From Steinernema hermaphroditum (lineage: Eukaryota > Nematoda > Chromadorea > Rhabditida > Steinernematidae): 64,000 nt of DNA. The translations under genes and the position numbers were made by a program. The stretch is taken from NCBI GenBank assembly GCA_030435675.1, contig CM059623.1:6970012-7034011 (forward strand). Reading direction: 5' to 3'. The notes under the pieces were generated by a model. The model searched no databases. It worked only from the letters and a program-made list of their open reading frames with translations, and had not been told where the DNA came from. This document shows positions 1 to 12,238 of the stretch, piece by piece. How positions within the stretch are numbered: position 1 is the stretch's first letter; every line of letters begins with the position of its first letter.

Positions 1-379
1 CGTGGCGGGACCGACCTGAAGATTTGAATGCGGACCTGACTGGAGCGTCACATGTTCGTTTACCACAGCGATTTCGGTCGAAAAGCGATTCTGCTCTCCG
101 CTTGCTGTTTCCACTTTCAGTTTCGGAAAGAGAGATTCGGAGAGCCGTCATAGATCAACGAAGGCTGCACTGCGTGACCGCTTTAGTTTAAGTGCTGTTT
201 TTCACGGGTTTTCACAGTTTGCGTGGAATTCGAGGTTGTGTGTGGGGCAGGTATTGTCCTGGATTCTTTATCTGCCCCCCCCCCCACGAAATCGTGAACG
301 TTCCGCGCTTACTACACAGAATCTTAGTTATCTTTTATTTTCAGGTAGTTTTGGCTGGACCCCTCAAGAGACTGTAGCC
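1..379. other. Upstream region of DRG1
   Basis: No gene is seen here. There is a run of 11 C at 275-285, and a good acceptor (tttattttcag) ends near 343, about 36 bases before the DRG1 start codon. It could serve spliced-leader trans-splicing or a 5' UTR intron. Confidence 0.5.
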
Positions 380-1852
380 ATGTCGATCCTCGCCAAGATT
401 TCGGAAATAGAGGCCGAGGTAAAATGATGCCTGCTGCGATCTTATGTTTATTATGGAATTTAGATGGCGCGGACACAACGCAACAAAGCCACCATGGGGC
501 ATCTTGGTATGCTGAAAGCCCGACTTGCTAAGCTTCGTCGCGAGCTCATCACGCCCAAGGGTGGCGGAGGTCCGTCGGAAGCTGGATTCGACGTTGCAAA
601 AACTGGAGACGCTCGTATTGGGTTCGTTGGTTTTCCTTCGGTGGGAAAATCAACGTTACTGAGCAATTTGGCCGGCGTCTATTCGGAGGTTGCTGCATAT
701 GAATTCACAACCCTTACAACCGTTCCCGGAGTTATCCGTTATAAGGGAGCGAAGATCCAGCTTCTTGATTTGCCCGGTATTATCGAAGGAGCTAAAGACG
801 GAAAGGGTCGCGGTAAACAAGTTATTGCTGGTGGGTGGTTTGCACTTTCGGGTTTTGTATCCCCTTGATGTTTAGTTGCTCGTACATGTTCGTTGATTCT
901 GATGGTGCTGGACGTCATGAAGCCGCTACATCACAAGAAGTTGCTTGAGTATGAACTGGAAGGCTTCGGCATTCGTCTGAATAAGCAGGTATACCGAAGC
1001 TCTGAGCTTTTCATGGATCATGAAATCGCATTGTTTCAGCCACCTAACATAGTCTTCAAGAAGAAGGAGAAGGGAGGACTTAATCTTACGTGCCTTGTAT
1101 GTTTTGCGCATCACAGGCACATTTAATATTTGAGAACTGTCCTAGGTGCCCCAGTCTGAGCTTGATGTCGACACTGTCAAGACAATTCTTAGTGAATACA
1201 AGATCCACAATGCTGATGTAACGCTTCGCTATGATGCCACTGCGGAAGACCTGATCGACGTTATTGAAGGGAACAGGTGAGTTCCTGGTAATACTCACTG
1301 GAAATATCCATGCACTTTCAGAATAATATATAATTTCAGAAATACTTTTTTTATTTTCAGAATCTACATCCCCTGCATTTTTGTTCTGAACAAGATTGAT
1401 CAAATTTCGATTCAGGTTCTAATTACTGGAAGGATTCGACTGTGGGTACCTGATCCTTTGTTTAGGAACTGGATATTATCTACAAGATTCCCCACTGCGT
1501 ACCCATTTCCGCCCATCACAAGTGGAACTTCGACGATCTTCTCGAGAAGATTTGGCAGTATCTGAACCTGATCCGTGTCTACACAAAGCCGAAGGGACAA
1601 CTACCCGATTACGGTGCTCCCATCGTGCTCAACGCTGATAACCGGTCAATCGATGATTTGTGCTTGAAAATCCACAAAACTCTTGTGAAGGACTTCAAGT
1701 GGTACGTGTAACCGTGTTCCGTCATAAAATCCAGAGACGCCCTTTTTAGCGCTCTTGTGTGGGGCAGTTCGGCTAAACACAATCCTCAGCGCGTTGGAAA
1801 AGATCATGTTGTTGAAGATGAGGATGTTGTCCAAGTAATCAAGCGTGTTTAA
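380..1852 (+). CDS. drg-1: Developmentally regulated GTP-binding protein 1 (DRG1), complete
   Basis: This is an OBG/DRG-class translational GTPase, a family that binds its partner DFRP1 (lerepo4) and associates with ribosomes. Exon 1 (380-419) encodes [13 protein letters not shown]; exon 2 from 464 carries the basic N-terminal region ([16 protein letters not shown]) and the P-loop GFPSVGKST. The G3 motif DLPG follows. Later exons give the NKID G4 motif and the C-terminal TGS region with [11 protein letters not shown] and [12 protein letters not shown]. The protein ends with QVIKRV and a stop at 1850-1852. I see about six short introns, for example 420-463, from 831, 987-1040 and from about 1086. 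Length is about 365 residues, normal for DRG1. The reading is very similar to animal DRG1 throughout. The next gene is convergent. Confidence 0.95.
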
Positions 1853-2242
1853 AAATGACAGATTGTTACTGTACAATTTTACAGAATTGTTGGTTAACAT
1901 ATAAACAGGCTCCGGTAGTATATCTTGCCGCATGAGCATTATGAGCACGCCGCGGGCTGGACACTGTCAAAGATAGGTGGTGTTTTCGTGTGGCAGTGGT
2001 GAGGGATTTTCTCTTGTGGACGCCCCTTCCGAACTTGATCGGCAACTGTTCTATCGCGGTCTTCCACAATAAATACAATCATTTCTTCTCTTTTGTACAA
2101 ATGGCACATGAACAGCTTTGATTCGATCCAGTTGAAATACAAAGGCAAACGTCGGCGGCAACAATCTAATATATTTGTCTACGGTACCAACTAGAGACGG
2201 TAGCAAGGGGTAATTGAGCTTTTGCGAAGTGGGAAGGCGGAG
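1853..2242. other. Convergent intergenic region, no gene seen
   Basis: This lies between the 3' ends of DRG1 (+) and the minus-strand membrane protein gene. Short open frames here have no recognisable content. Confidence 0.5.
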
Positions 2243-4824
2243 TCAAGGGGAGTCGTAGTCGATCGCTTCGGTGGCACGGGGCATTGGAGACTCCTGGAGC
2301 CGCTCGTAGTGGTGGCGCTCGAAAACATTCTCCTCTTCGTTCTCCGAGTTCTCCTCGGAGTTGGACTGTAGTCGGCGACGGGCGCGACGCTTCTGTGAGG
2401 GCTCTTCTTCTTCGTCCTCTTCCTCGGCGAGCTTGTTGTAGAGCTTGGAATGCTCTACGTCACTCTCTTCGCTCGACCAGTGGCCAAATTTGTGCGCCGT
2501 GTGGGACTTGGTGACCCCTGGGAGCTCCGCTCCGTTGCCGAGAGGGAGCGGGCTTGCTTCACGTGAGGTCTCGGCGCCTTCTCCTCCGCTTTCAGCGTCG
2601 GACTGGCGGCTGCCGCGGCGCGAGCGTGGCCTCTCGAAGGGCGGCGAGTCATAGCCACTGGAGAGGAGGTTCGAGCTCTTCTCCTCACAGTGCTCCGTCA
2701 CCGCGTAGTTTTCGTTCAGGTCCGCCACAGAGACCTCAGTCGCTTGGCTCTCGTGGATCGACGTCGACGGCACCAGAACCACGCTCGGCAGCTCAAGCTC
2801 CTCCCGGGGAATCGAGAGCGCCTCGCTCCGCGGCTCCGGCCCGTCCGACCGCTCCCTGGAACGCTCCTCAGTCTTGGCGACCACCCGTGGCGTCGCCTCG
2901 CATCCAATACCGTAGTCCTCGTCTTCGTCGAACGAAGGTTCTGCCGGCAGCTGCGAGGGGTCGTAGGCAAACATCCGCTGGATTCGGCGCGCGTCGATTA
3001 CGGGACTCTCGGCCGTCTCCGTCAGAAGTGCCTCGTCCGCGAGAATGCTCTGATCCTCGAGGAAGCCCCTCTTCGGCGTCGGCGCCTCCAGGTCGACCCG
3101 CGTGTCAGGTTTCGATATCCTTCGCCCATTCGCCTTCCGGTGGTCATCGTTCTGGAGGAGTTTCTCGTTGCAGGCGCCGTAGTTGGCTTGTTCGGCGCCC
3201 GCGAGGCCCGCCTCGCGTTTCCTCGCTCTCCGCTTCCGGTGGTGGTCTCTGCAAGGTCATAAGGTCACTCAAACGCCACACACAGGGGTGGACAGAATCT
3301 CTCCCATCCACTCTCCAGACAGTTGATTCGGATCGATTCGTCGCCAACAGCCCCGCGGCCCTCGTTAGCGTTTGATGCGTTGGAGAGATCCCGAGAAAGT
3401 GCGCCTTTCGGGTCCTTTGTTTTGCTTTCTGCCGACCGCCGCCGGGTCCGCAATTCGATCAGCGAGCGGCTGGCAGCTAGCAGCCGGCGGTGGTGCCTAC
3501 TCCATTCAAAAGCAAAACTAAGCTCGGCCGGAGACGAAACGTCGGCTTTTTTCCCACTTCTCTCATCGATTTTCCGGCTTTTGGCGCCCACTTTATTTTG
3601 GTTAGGGAACGATGGAGGCAACGGAAGAGGAAGCGGCGAGGATAGATAGAGGGCGGGAAAATGGAAGTGACCGAACTGATGAGAGCGCTCGAGGAAGGGG
3701 CCAAGGAGTCGGTCCCAGGGCTATTATCCTGGAGAGGCGCTCCGCGGAGACCGAAAACAAGGGCCCACCTGCATATACGGTAGATGGCGATGACATAACA
3801 GGTGACGAAGAAAGTGGCGACACAGAGGAGAAGCACCTTGAGGCGGGTGTTCGAGTCGTCGGCGGCTGGCATCGGGGTGGGCGCTGCAATGCTATCGAAC
3901 CCGGCTGCGACAGCGATCGGCGCCCATTACTCACCGGAGATCGAAGAGACCTCAAGGCTTCGGATCCGGACGCCGCCCAGCACCCTGCTGAGGGGCGCGA
4001 TCTGGCCCTGTAGGATGTACTTGAGCGTCAGGGAAGGGATCGTCTGCAGATGCGTCGTCAGAGGGTTCCTTTCCACCCGAGCCTACCATGTAGCCGTTGA
4101 GGGAGCCCGCGAGGGGCGCCTTAGCGACAACGAAGCTGATCGCAGTGTCGACGAAGTCGGGCGACGCGCCGAGGAACGTCGGCTCGGAGTACTCCACGCG
4201 GAGCAGAATCACATTGTCCTGCGTCAGAAGCGGCTCGTCATAATCGTCCAACACGAAATCGGGCTCCTCATCTACCTTGGGAAGACGCACCGTTACTCCA
4301 GGGCACTCGTTGATCTGGTTCTCGCAGAACCTCGTCACGATCTGCGCGATGCGTCGCTTGAAGTAGCTTTCGTACGTCTCGGAGGTGTGCAGTCGGGCGG
4401 TGAGGTTAATGTTCCTGGTCAGCAGTGCCATGCGATCAAAGAACGTCACTCACCTGGCCGTCAGAGTCACCGCCTGGAGCTCCTCGACCTGCAGGAGCGG
4501 CTAGAGGGCGCGCGGGCGCAGACCTACCTGGACGAAGACGTTGCAGGGCAGCACGCCGCCGTCGAGGTTCCCCAAGGATCGGTTGCACACACATCGGTAG
4601 TCGGTGCCGTCGTTGCACACCAAGTCCGGCAGCTTCTGGAACCGGTCGGGAGGCCGAGTGACCCGCGCGATCGGCGCCTTCTCCGGCGACGGCGTCTGCC
4701 CACGGACTCCATCCGCGAGGAGCAGGAGAAAGACGACGGCAGAGGCGAAGCAGCGGAGCGGAGTCCGACAGCGAATCGGATCACTTTGGGGACTTCGCTT
4801 CTGAGGGTCTCTCGCGGCAGGCAT
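2243..4824 (-). CDS. Unrecognised type I membrane protein with long acidic cytoplasmic tail
   Basis: I do not recognise the family. Exon 1 starts at 4824 (MPAARDPQK) with a signal peptide (core FASAVVFLLLLADGVRG) and a cysteine segment, CNDGTDYRCVCNRS. Short exons then give VEELQAVTLTAR and a folded ectodomain of about 150 residues with NLT glycosylation sites, YESYFKRRIAQIVTRFCEN and later LKYILQGQIAPLSRVLGGV. Its general pattern recalls SEA-type domains, but that is a weak impression. A single membrane helix follows (LKVLLLCVATFFVTCYVIAIY, near 3780-3830). An intron of about 520 bases (3249 to about 3765) leads to the tail exon 2243-3248. The tail starts with a basic stretch (RDHHRKRRARKRE) and continues as a low-complexity acidic and serine-rich region ending EAIDYDSP. 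All junctions keep frame with GT-AG borders. It is likely a cell-surface protein of unknown role. Confidence 0.75.
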
Positions 4825-5442
4825 AACAGCCGCAGCACGCTCGCCGGGGTGCAATGCGAGAGTCCGCCGCCGAGGCCCCTCCTGCTCCTCGCCACCCCCT
4901 CTGGGCGCGCGCATTCCCCGCGCATCCGGATATGGGATCTCCCCGAGATGCAAAAACTCTTTGTTGTGGCCACGTGCCGCTGAATGGAGAAGGCGGCGGA
5001 TTCAACGCCCGGAGGCGCCGCAATTTCGGGCGCTGCGAGGTGTTCTTGTTTGTGCCTCGCCCGGCGTTTTCAATAATTGTTTTTCTCCGAACTCTTAGCA
5101 ACGGGCTTACAAAAGCGAAATGCTCACTTTCCCACTCGTCCCTCAGTCAGCAGGCGATCTTTAAAAAACTGCTCCTCGGCTTGACATCTGAACGAAATAC
5201 GACCTACAGCGTCCCCATAAATACTATGCGAAAAGAGGCTAACAAAACCGCAGGCAAACAATTTACAAATCAACAAAACCGCTATTAAGTTCTCTGATAC
5301 AATTGGTGTATAAAAGTTTGTCGACGAATATCTACACACAGCGGGAAAATAAGGACAGTGAATTACACAAGACTTGGAATACTCTAGCTCTAGTCTGCAG
5401 TAGTCGACTAGATCTCCATGCTGCTTCGAATGAACACACTTC
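4825..5442. other. Intergenic region between two minus-strand genes
   Basis: I see no further gene. The part near 5270-5440 is AT-rich and is probably the 3' UTR of the V-ATPase gene; the part near 4825-5080 is GC-rich and is probably the promoter of the membrane protein gene. Confidence 0.4.
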
Positions 5443-5971
5443 TTAAGAAGTACCGAGGATAAGGGCGACGATCATGCCGTAGAGACCCAAGACCTAAACA
5501 GAGAGAGATGTTTAGCAGCAACTCGAGAATCCTCACCTCAGAGAAAATGAGAATAAGAATCATTCCGACGAAAAGACGGGGTTGTTGAGCAGTTCCGCGA
5601 ACTCCAGCATCTCCGACGATTCCGATGGCGTAGCCGGCTCCAAGTCCGCAGAGCCCGCAAGTGAGACCGGCGGCAAGATGGGCGAATCCCTTATCCAGCG
5701 TGTATCCGGCGCTAGCGGCTTGCACCTTGCCCTTCAGCACCATGGCGACGACAAGACCGTAGATACCGATGATACCGGCCATAATGACGGGAATCACGGA
5801 CTTCATGATGAGTTCAGGGCGCATCACACCCATGGAGCAGATTCCGACGGCGGACTTGGCAGTTCCGTAGGCAGCGCCCAGGACAGTGAAGATCTGGGCA
5901 GAAGCGGCTCCCATGTATCCGAAGAACGGCGCATAGGCGGCGTGTTCGGCGGTTTGAAGATCGTAACTCAT
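5443..5971 (-). CDS. vha-3: V-ATPase 16-kDa proteolipid, subunit c
   Basis: This is the c-ring subunit of the membrane V0 sector, which carries protons into lysosomes, endosomes and secretory vesicles. Exon 1 is 5537-5971, intron 5494-5536 (43 nt), exon 2 5443-5493. The protein begins [20 protein letters not shown] and ends [14 protein letters not shown], about 161 residues with four membrane helices. The essential proton-binding glutamate lies in ILIFSEVLGLYG in helix 4. It reads almost residue for residue like Caenorhabditis VHA-2/VHA-3, so the symbol could equally be vha-2. An acceptor (cttcttttcag) ends about 14 bases before the ATG, fitting trans-splicing or a 5' UTR intron. Confidence 0.96.
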
Positions 5972-7498
5972 GGTTGTGGTTGATCTGAAAAGAAGAAAGA
6001 AGTTAGATTGAAAATTTGGGCAAAAACGCGTCACGGAGATGGAGCGGTGTTCCGTAGAAACGAAGCCGCTTTAGGAGTGAAGTGGAATGAGCGGCGACAT
6101 CGCCGTGCAGAGAATGCGAAGAGGAATCGCTGATAAGGAGACACCGATACGTGATTAGGATAACCGGAGAGCCAATGCACTGGAGAACGGACGCACCACA
6201 CGCCGTCCACCAACAGATCGTCGCCCGGGACGGGAAGTACAGAAGCGATACGACACGTCGTAAAATCTCGTGGAAATGGCCCGGAAGGGAAATCCGGCGT
6301 TTTCGAGGACGGCGAGCCGAGGGAAGCAGCGGAAATGCAAAAGCTGATGGTTTCGACGGCGCCGCACGCGTTTTATAAAAGTTCGGAGCACTCGAAGGCA
6401 CGGCGAGCTGCAATCGACCGACGCTGCGGAGACCAAGACCAAAAACCGATCAGAGAGTATAGAGCGCGATCGAACCCGGCCGAAGCGGCGACTTTCAAAT
6501 CGCGAAGAAGGAAGCGCGCGGAGCAGTCCATTTTCGTGGCGGTACGCTCAGCTGCGGAGTCTCGTCCGGATGCACCTGCTTCTCCACGCCTTTGGTGTGT
6601 GCACGCCGAAGAATGCCGCTTGGAATGGGAGCATTCACAGCGGAGGACGCGTGTAATTAGTGTCCCTAGCGCGAGAGGGGAAGACTCGCTTCACCCATGT
6701 GCACTTTTCAAACAATCGCAGCACATCGACTCTGGCGAGATCATAGCTCCGTTTACGACTCCATGGCGATGCGTCCACCGAGCTAGAGACCATTACAGTA
6801 ATATGTATACCGTACACTGAGTTGACCAAAAGAGATACAAACACTATGTCTTTGAAGAGTTTAGTAGAGCGCCATTAAAGGCCCCAGCGGCCCGATGCCT
6901 TCAAATTCGAGTCGTTGTGGTGTAGTGTTTAGTTGTGCTCATCATCACGCGCTCCTTCGATCAAAGTGCTGGATCTGAGTGTTTGCGGCAAAGTTCAGAG
7001 CCACCGTGCCGTGGACCGGCTCTGAGTTCTCGAATTTCGTCTCCACAGAGCGCCGTCCCCACCGACAGATCATCGCTGTCCCGTTTACAAGCGGCTGTCG
7101 GGATAAACACCAGCTGTCGCCAGGACGCAAAAAAAAAGTTTCAAAAAAGAGAAATCGATTTGTGCAGCTCTGCAGCCTCGTGTTAGACGGAATCTGCTAC
7201 AAGTGGGCTACATATCCCGACTTGGTTGGTTCTTTATGAAAGATGCTCATCGCCGCGGGTGAGGCATCGCCTCTTCGGCCCATCGTCCCACACAGATTCC
7301 AAAAACAACAACAGAATGTCCACGAATCACGAAGTGTTTTCCAGGGGCCTGCCGAGTTGGCGAGCGCTCACTGCGGGCACGGGGCGAGGCGAAGAGGCTG
7401 TCCGCCGCAAACAGGTGAGCCGGCGTGCAGGGAGGAAGCCCTCTTCCATCCCTCGTCGCCAGATCTCACTTGTAATCTATCCGGAGGACGCCAATGGA
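5972..7498. other. Gene-free 1.5 kb between divergent genes
   Basis: This separates the V-ATPase gene (-) from the cysteine-repeat gene (+). Several open frames exist (for example 6335-6820 +, 6003-6413 -), but none has recognisable content and they overlap on both strands. It probably holds the promoters and 5' UTR introns of both genes. Confidence 0.4.
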
Positions 7499-7525
7499 AT
7501 GAAAACGACCGAAAACGACGAAATC

Positions 7526-10500
7526 ATGACGACCTCACTTCACGTGTGGCTCTTCCTTCTTCTGTTCTTCCCCTCGACGACCTACGCGCGAGGTACCTCC
7601 CCTCCCTGACCGCGCCTACCTCATCTTGCAGCCCCTACGACCGTTGTCGTCACCGGCGCCGCGCACTACGATGTCCAGAAGCGCCATCTGGTGCGAACCT
7701 TCGGTGTCCCCGCTATTAGATACGGTAGGATACAGATTGGTGCGGACTGAATCGATACTTTTAGAAGCGGCGCCGAAGACGGCCTTCGTCGTTTTCGATG
7801 ATGGCTCCGGAGCGGATGCCTTCGTCGTCCTCGACGAAAATTTCGTCGCTGCCCCCGTTGGCGACTCCGAAACGAACCGAACGATTGTTGTGGCGTCGAT
7901 GTCGCCGGCTGAGATGAGTCTATACGAGTTGAACCTTCTGCATGAGATTCTGGCCTCGGTCGTCGGAGGAATCGCCATCATCGAGCTCGGTGAGTGCTCC
8001 CCGAAGGCCCTTCTGAATCGCCGCTGCAGGCGAAGCCTCGCCACAGACGCTGTCCGTCGCCCGGAACAGCGCCTTCTGCTGGGCACACGCGAACTTCGAC
8101 CTTCTCTCGCCCCACAGCGTCCTCCTCTGCAACGGCGTCGACTTCGAGGACCTCCGGCCGCTCCTCTCGACGGCCTCCCTGTCCGCTGATGGCAACGAGT
8201 TCTTCGCGACGCCCTCCCCTCGCTCTGTCTTCCCGTGCCTCTTCGCCTCGGCGACGCCCACGGACAAGAAGGCGCACCGGAGGCACAAGTCGCGGCGGAC
8301 CATTCAACCCCATGGGCACCGGAAGCTCCAGCAGTTGCGCCATCGAAGGCGTTTCGGCAAAAAGATCGACAAGTTCGTGCAGCGACAGGTGGCGTTCGCG
8401 GAGCTCTCGCTGAGCGAGAAGAAGCTCGCCTGCCGCTACCGGAAGTCGTGCTACAAGACGGGCCAGTTGCCCCAGCTCGACTTCTACGCCTCAAAGCTCG
8501 AGGACGCCATGGCGGAGGCGCAGATCGTGGAGGACGGCGGTGATGTGGCCGTGGACATCGAGGGCATCAACGAGCTAGAGGTGAAGCTCCTCTGCAAGTA
8601 CAAGCCGTCGTGCTATTCGGAGATCGGCCTCGAGATGAGTGAGGCTAACCGACAGAAGAGCGCCTCCCTCCTCTCGGGGCGCGGCCAAACGGCGCCTGGA
8701 GGCGGTGTCAAGAAGCGCCGCACACTCAAGGAGGTGGCACAGATCGCGCTTCGCAAGGTCGAGGAGCAGGAGAAACAGAGTGCGCAACGGGAGGTGCCCC
8801 GGAGCGTCATCGTGGAGAAGAAGCACAACGAGATTGAGGAGAAGCGCAAGGAGAAGGTCGCTTGCCGCTACCGAAAGTCTTGCTATGAGACTGGCCAGCT
8901 GCCGGAGACCAGCGCTGACGTTCCCTTCTTCGGCTTCGCGAGTGGATGGAGCGCCGCACTCAGCAAGAAGCTCTTTGGCGCGCCCGAGGCCGAGAAGGAC
9001 TTCGAGGAGATGGAGGATGCAGATCGGAAAGTCCACTGCAAGTACCGGAAGAGCTGTTACGAGACCGGAGAGGTGCCAGAGATCGAGCCAGAGGAACGCT
9101 TCCGGTACGACGACCTAGTCGAGATGGACGAAGTGCCGATGCAGGTGCGCTGTAAGTACAGGAAGAGCTGCTACACCACGGGCATAGTGCCCGAGGCGCA
9201 AGCGGAGAAGCGCCGCGATGAGTCCGAGGAGACGACGAAGAAGAAGTCGATGCCGATGACTCTCGACCACCTGAGGCTGATGTGCAAGTACAGGAAAAGC
9301 TGCTACGCGCAGAAGGCGGGCGAGATCGAGGAAGATGAGGAAGACGCGTCGCCGAACGAAGAGCCCTCTGAGGCTCCGAAACCGGTGGAAAGCAAAAAGA
9401 AGGTCGTGGAAGTGCCGGTAGAGCAGGAGGAAGTGGTCATGAAGAAGGCACCGAAGTCGACGAAGCGGGCGAGGAAGGAGACCGACGAAAAAAAGGAAAC
9501 CGAGACGCCGAAGAAAGCAAAGGCCAAGAAAAAGGCGAAAGATACGGTAGCAAAAGAAGACGTGCCGCAGACGCCAAAACGACCGCCAAAAGAGAAGAAG
9601 GTTGTCAAAGAGGAGAGAGAAGAGGAGCTGGAAGTGGAGAAGGAAAAGGCGACTCCGAAGAAGAACGTCGAGGAGAGAGGAAAACCGAAGAGAAGACAGG
9701 TTGAAGAAGGTGGCGAAGAGAAGAAGCCGCCGAAGAAGCTGGCTGTGGAGGAGAGCGAGGAGGCAGAGGAGGACGTGCGGAGCTCGTGTCGCTACCGGAA
9801 GAGTTGCTACGAGAGCGGAGTGGTGCCGGAGACAGAGTATTCGCTCCTCGAGGCGGCGCAGGTTTTCTTCGCGGACCTATATGCAAAGGCAATGGCCGAT
9901 GATGACGAGGAGCAGGTCGAGGAGGCGGCTGGAGGTCAGCGGTGGGAGGATAAGAGCTTCGAGCAGCGGAGGGTCCATTGCCGCTACCGGAAGAGCTGCT
10001 ACGAGAACGGAGTGCTCCCGGAGCTGGAGCGGCAGACCTTCGAGACGGTCATCGAGAGCATCCGCGAAGTGGGGGATACCGTGCAGCTGCGCTGCAAGTA
10101 CCGCAAGTCGTGTTACGACCGCGAGCGAGAATCGGTGAAAGAGGAAGCGCCCAAGGAGTACGTAAAGCCGAAGAAGTCGGAGCCCATCATCGGCCGCGAG
10201 GAAGCAAAGAAGCAGCCTTCCTGCAGGGGAAGGCACTGTTCCAAGGAGCATCCGAAGGCGGAGGGCTCGAAGAAGGCCCAAGAGGACGATGGCGAAGACG
10301 AGGAGGAGCACGAGGCTTCGAAGAAGACTCGGTCGAAGGGACGCAAACCCCGACGCCCCGTCGACGACGACGAGAAGAACATGAAGGAGATCCCTCGCCC
10401 GCAACTTGAGCGCCGCAACTTGTCGACGTCGGAGAAACTGGGCTGCAAGTACCGTATCTCGTGCTATGGAACCGGACAGCACATCGTCATCACCGAGCAT

Positions 10501-10665
10501 GGGAAGAAAGTGGAGCTCCCCGACGAACACAAATGCAAGAACCGAAGCGCCATCTACTACCTGTCCTGCAGAGAAATCCTAGGCCTGCAGCCTAAAGAAA
10601 GAACCCCTATCGGTCCCAACGGGAGAAAGCTCTGCCGGAAGAAAAAGACGACTGAAGCCGCTTGA
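7526..10665 (+). CDS. Secreted protein with about ten C-x-Y-x-x-S-C-Y repeats
   Basis: I do not recognise a named family. Exons are 7526-7592, 7632-7734, 7765-7989 and 8030-10665, joined in frame by 30-40 nt introns. An in-frame ATG at 7499 is an alternative start; I prefer 7526 because it gives a clean signal peptide (LHVWLFLLLFFPSTTYARA). A globular N-terminal part of about 200 residues with an NRT glycosylation site follows. From about 8430 the motif C-[KR]-Y-[KR]-x-S-C-Y, often followed by E-T-G-x-x-P-E, recurs: clear copies lie near 8433, 8593, 8866, 9037, 9151, 9283, 9787, 9979, 10093 and 10444, and degenerate ones near 10222 and 10534. Between about 9340 and 9770 lies a highly charged Lys/Glu/Pro stretch with lower GC. 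The protein is about 1010 residues. Each repeat carries two cysteines six residues apart, so disulphide or metal binding is possible. Function is unknown. Confidence 0.8.
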
Positions 10666-10769
10666 CGTGTAGCCCAACCGTACCAATAAATCATATTTGT
10701 CATTTAGTAAAAATACATCTAAAACACAAAACTGTACAAACGCCACAGTAATTCGCAAACTCGAATAAA

Positions 10770-12238
10770 CTAATCAAGATCGGGCTCCGGAGGAGGTTGG
10801 GCAGCTTTGGGCTGTGCAGCCTCGGACGACGACTGCGCACCGGCAGGGCAGCCTCCAGGGAATCCTAGAATAGATGAGTTAAGGAACGATGGTTCATCAG
10901 ATCGGACATACCAGGAACACCGCCGAACGACTTTCCAAACTTTTCCAAGAGTCTAAGAACATTGGGGTTTTGCATATATTTCGCAATATTCTGCGGGTTT
11001 TGCATCACTTCCAAACAAGCCTGCATCAGAGAAGGATCATCCTTGATCATTTGAATGATTTCAGGGTCCTTCATCAATTCCTGAAAAGAATCACGTAAGC
11101 TTTAGGAAGCGATGACGACGCAAACCTGAAACAGATTTCCACCGAACGGGCCACCTGGACCGCCCATTCCAGGCATAGATGTGAAATCCTAAAGGAAAAT
11201 TCATACCATCCGACACTGCCAAGCTTTTAGCCTACAGGTTCTTCAGACTCGTGCGATTCCGCATCACGTTTCGCCTGTTCACCAGCAGCTTTGCGGTTTT
11301 CCTCTTGAGCACGGCGAACACGTTCCTTTCGCTCATTCAATTTCTTTTCCTCAGCATGTCTTTCTTTGGCACGATTAAAGTCCTGAATTTTCTTGGCCTA
11401 AAAAGCTACGTGTCACCCTCAAAATGCACGCCACTTTTTGCCTACATTGGATTCAACCTCTTTCAGCCATTCATTGGCCACATCGTCATAATCCAATTTA
11501 CACGCGGTTGCCAAATCGTTGTGAGCCTCAAGCCACTTTCCAAGAAGACGGTTGGCTCTTCCACGGAACTTGTAAGCGGTGGCGGAATCGGGGTTAATGG
11601 ATATGGCCTTATCGCAGTCCCGGATAGCAGCAATGGGTTTCGAGAGTTTTAGCAACACGCTGAAAGTCCATAGGTAAAGGTAAGACAGGACACTCAACTC
11701 TGCTAGCATACTTAGCGCGTTTAGCGTGGAGCATTGCGGAACCAGGATTCAGTTCAATTGAATTTGTGAAGTGCTGAAGGGCAGCATCATAATTGCCCTC
11801 ACTGAATGCCTCCGTTGCCTTGTTGCGCTCATCATTAGCCTTCTCCAAATCGTCCTCGCTAGGCTAAAGAAATTTACAGTCAGATGTCACGCACGCAACA
11901 TCCAAATACCTCCTTGTTGGAGTCACCCATAGGCAACTCCTCCCCCTCATCTGGAGGAATCACACCGGAGTTGTCAATTTCTGGAGGAGGAAGATCGAAA
12001 TCCTCATCAGCTTCATTTTCATCAGCAGCAGCTTCCTTAGGAGGTTCAGTGGCCTCGTCTCTTTTGGGAGGAAGGGTTGCACCCAAACTAAACGAAATGT
12101 GTTATTAAGCAGGCGCCCGTGTGGTCATTGCCTCTCTAAGTAGTTTTTGTAGAAAGCAAATTTCGTCTCATGCAGAATATTGGGATTCACTTCACAAGCC
12201 GCCACAAACTGACGAAGCAGTTCCACGTGTGTATCCAT
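10770..12238 (-). CDS. hip-1: Hsp70-interacting protein HIP / ST13
   Basis: HIP is a cytosolic cochaperone that binds the Hsp70 ATPase domain and slows nucleotide exchange. Order of parts: an N-terminal dimerisation helix ([15 protein letters not shown]), an acidic linker ([17 protein letters not shown]), three TPR units from about residue 95 ([51 protein letters not shown]), a charged helix ([19 protein letters not shown]), a Gly/Pro segment and a C-terminal STI1/DP domain ([18 protein letters not shown]). It ends PPPEPDLD. About seven small introns are visible. The first appears to be GC-AG: its donor gcaatg begins at 12131, and only this splice yields [10 protein letters not shown] in frame. 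The gene is convergent with the cysteine-repeat gene, whose stop lies 104 bases away. Confidence 0.93.

Noticed and set aside
2554..3375. Plus-strand ORFs over the membrane protein tail
   Set aside because: They are shadows of the minus-strand tail exon, which is joined in frame to a signal peptide and membrane helix.
6905..6985. tRNA-like stretch (ggtgtagtgtttag... ccttcgatc)
   Set aside because: The A-box resembles a tRNA, but I could not build an acceptor stem or a proper T-loop.
8575..10530. Long open frames antisense to the cysteine-repeat gene (for example 9877-10530 minus)
   Set aside because: They arise from the GC-rich, biased codon use of the sense gene and show low-complexity Leu/Arg/Ser content without start or splice signals.
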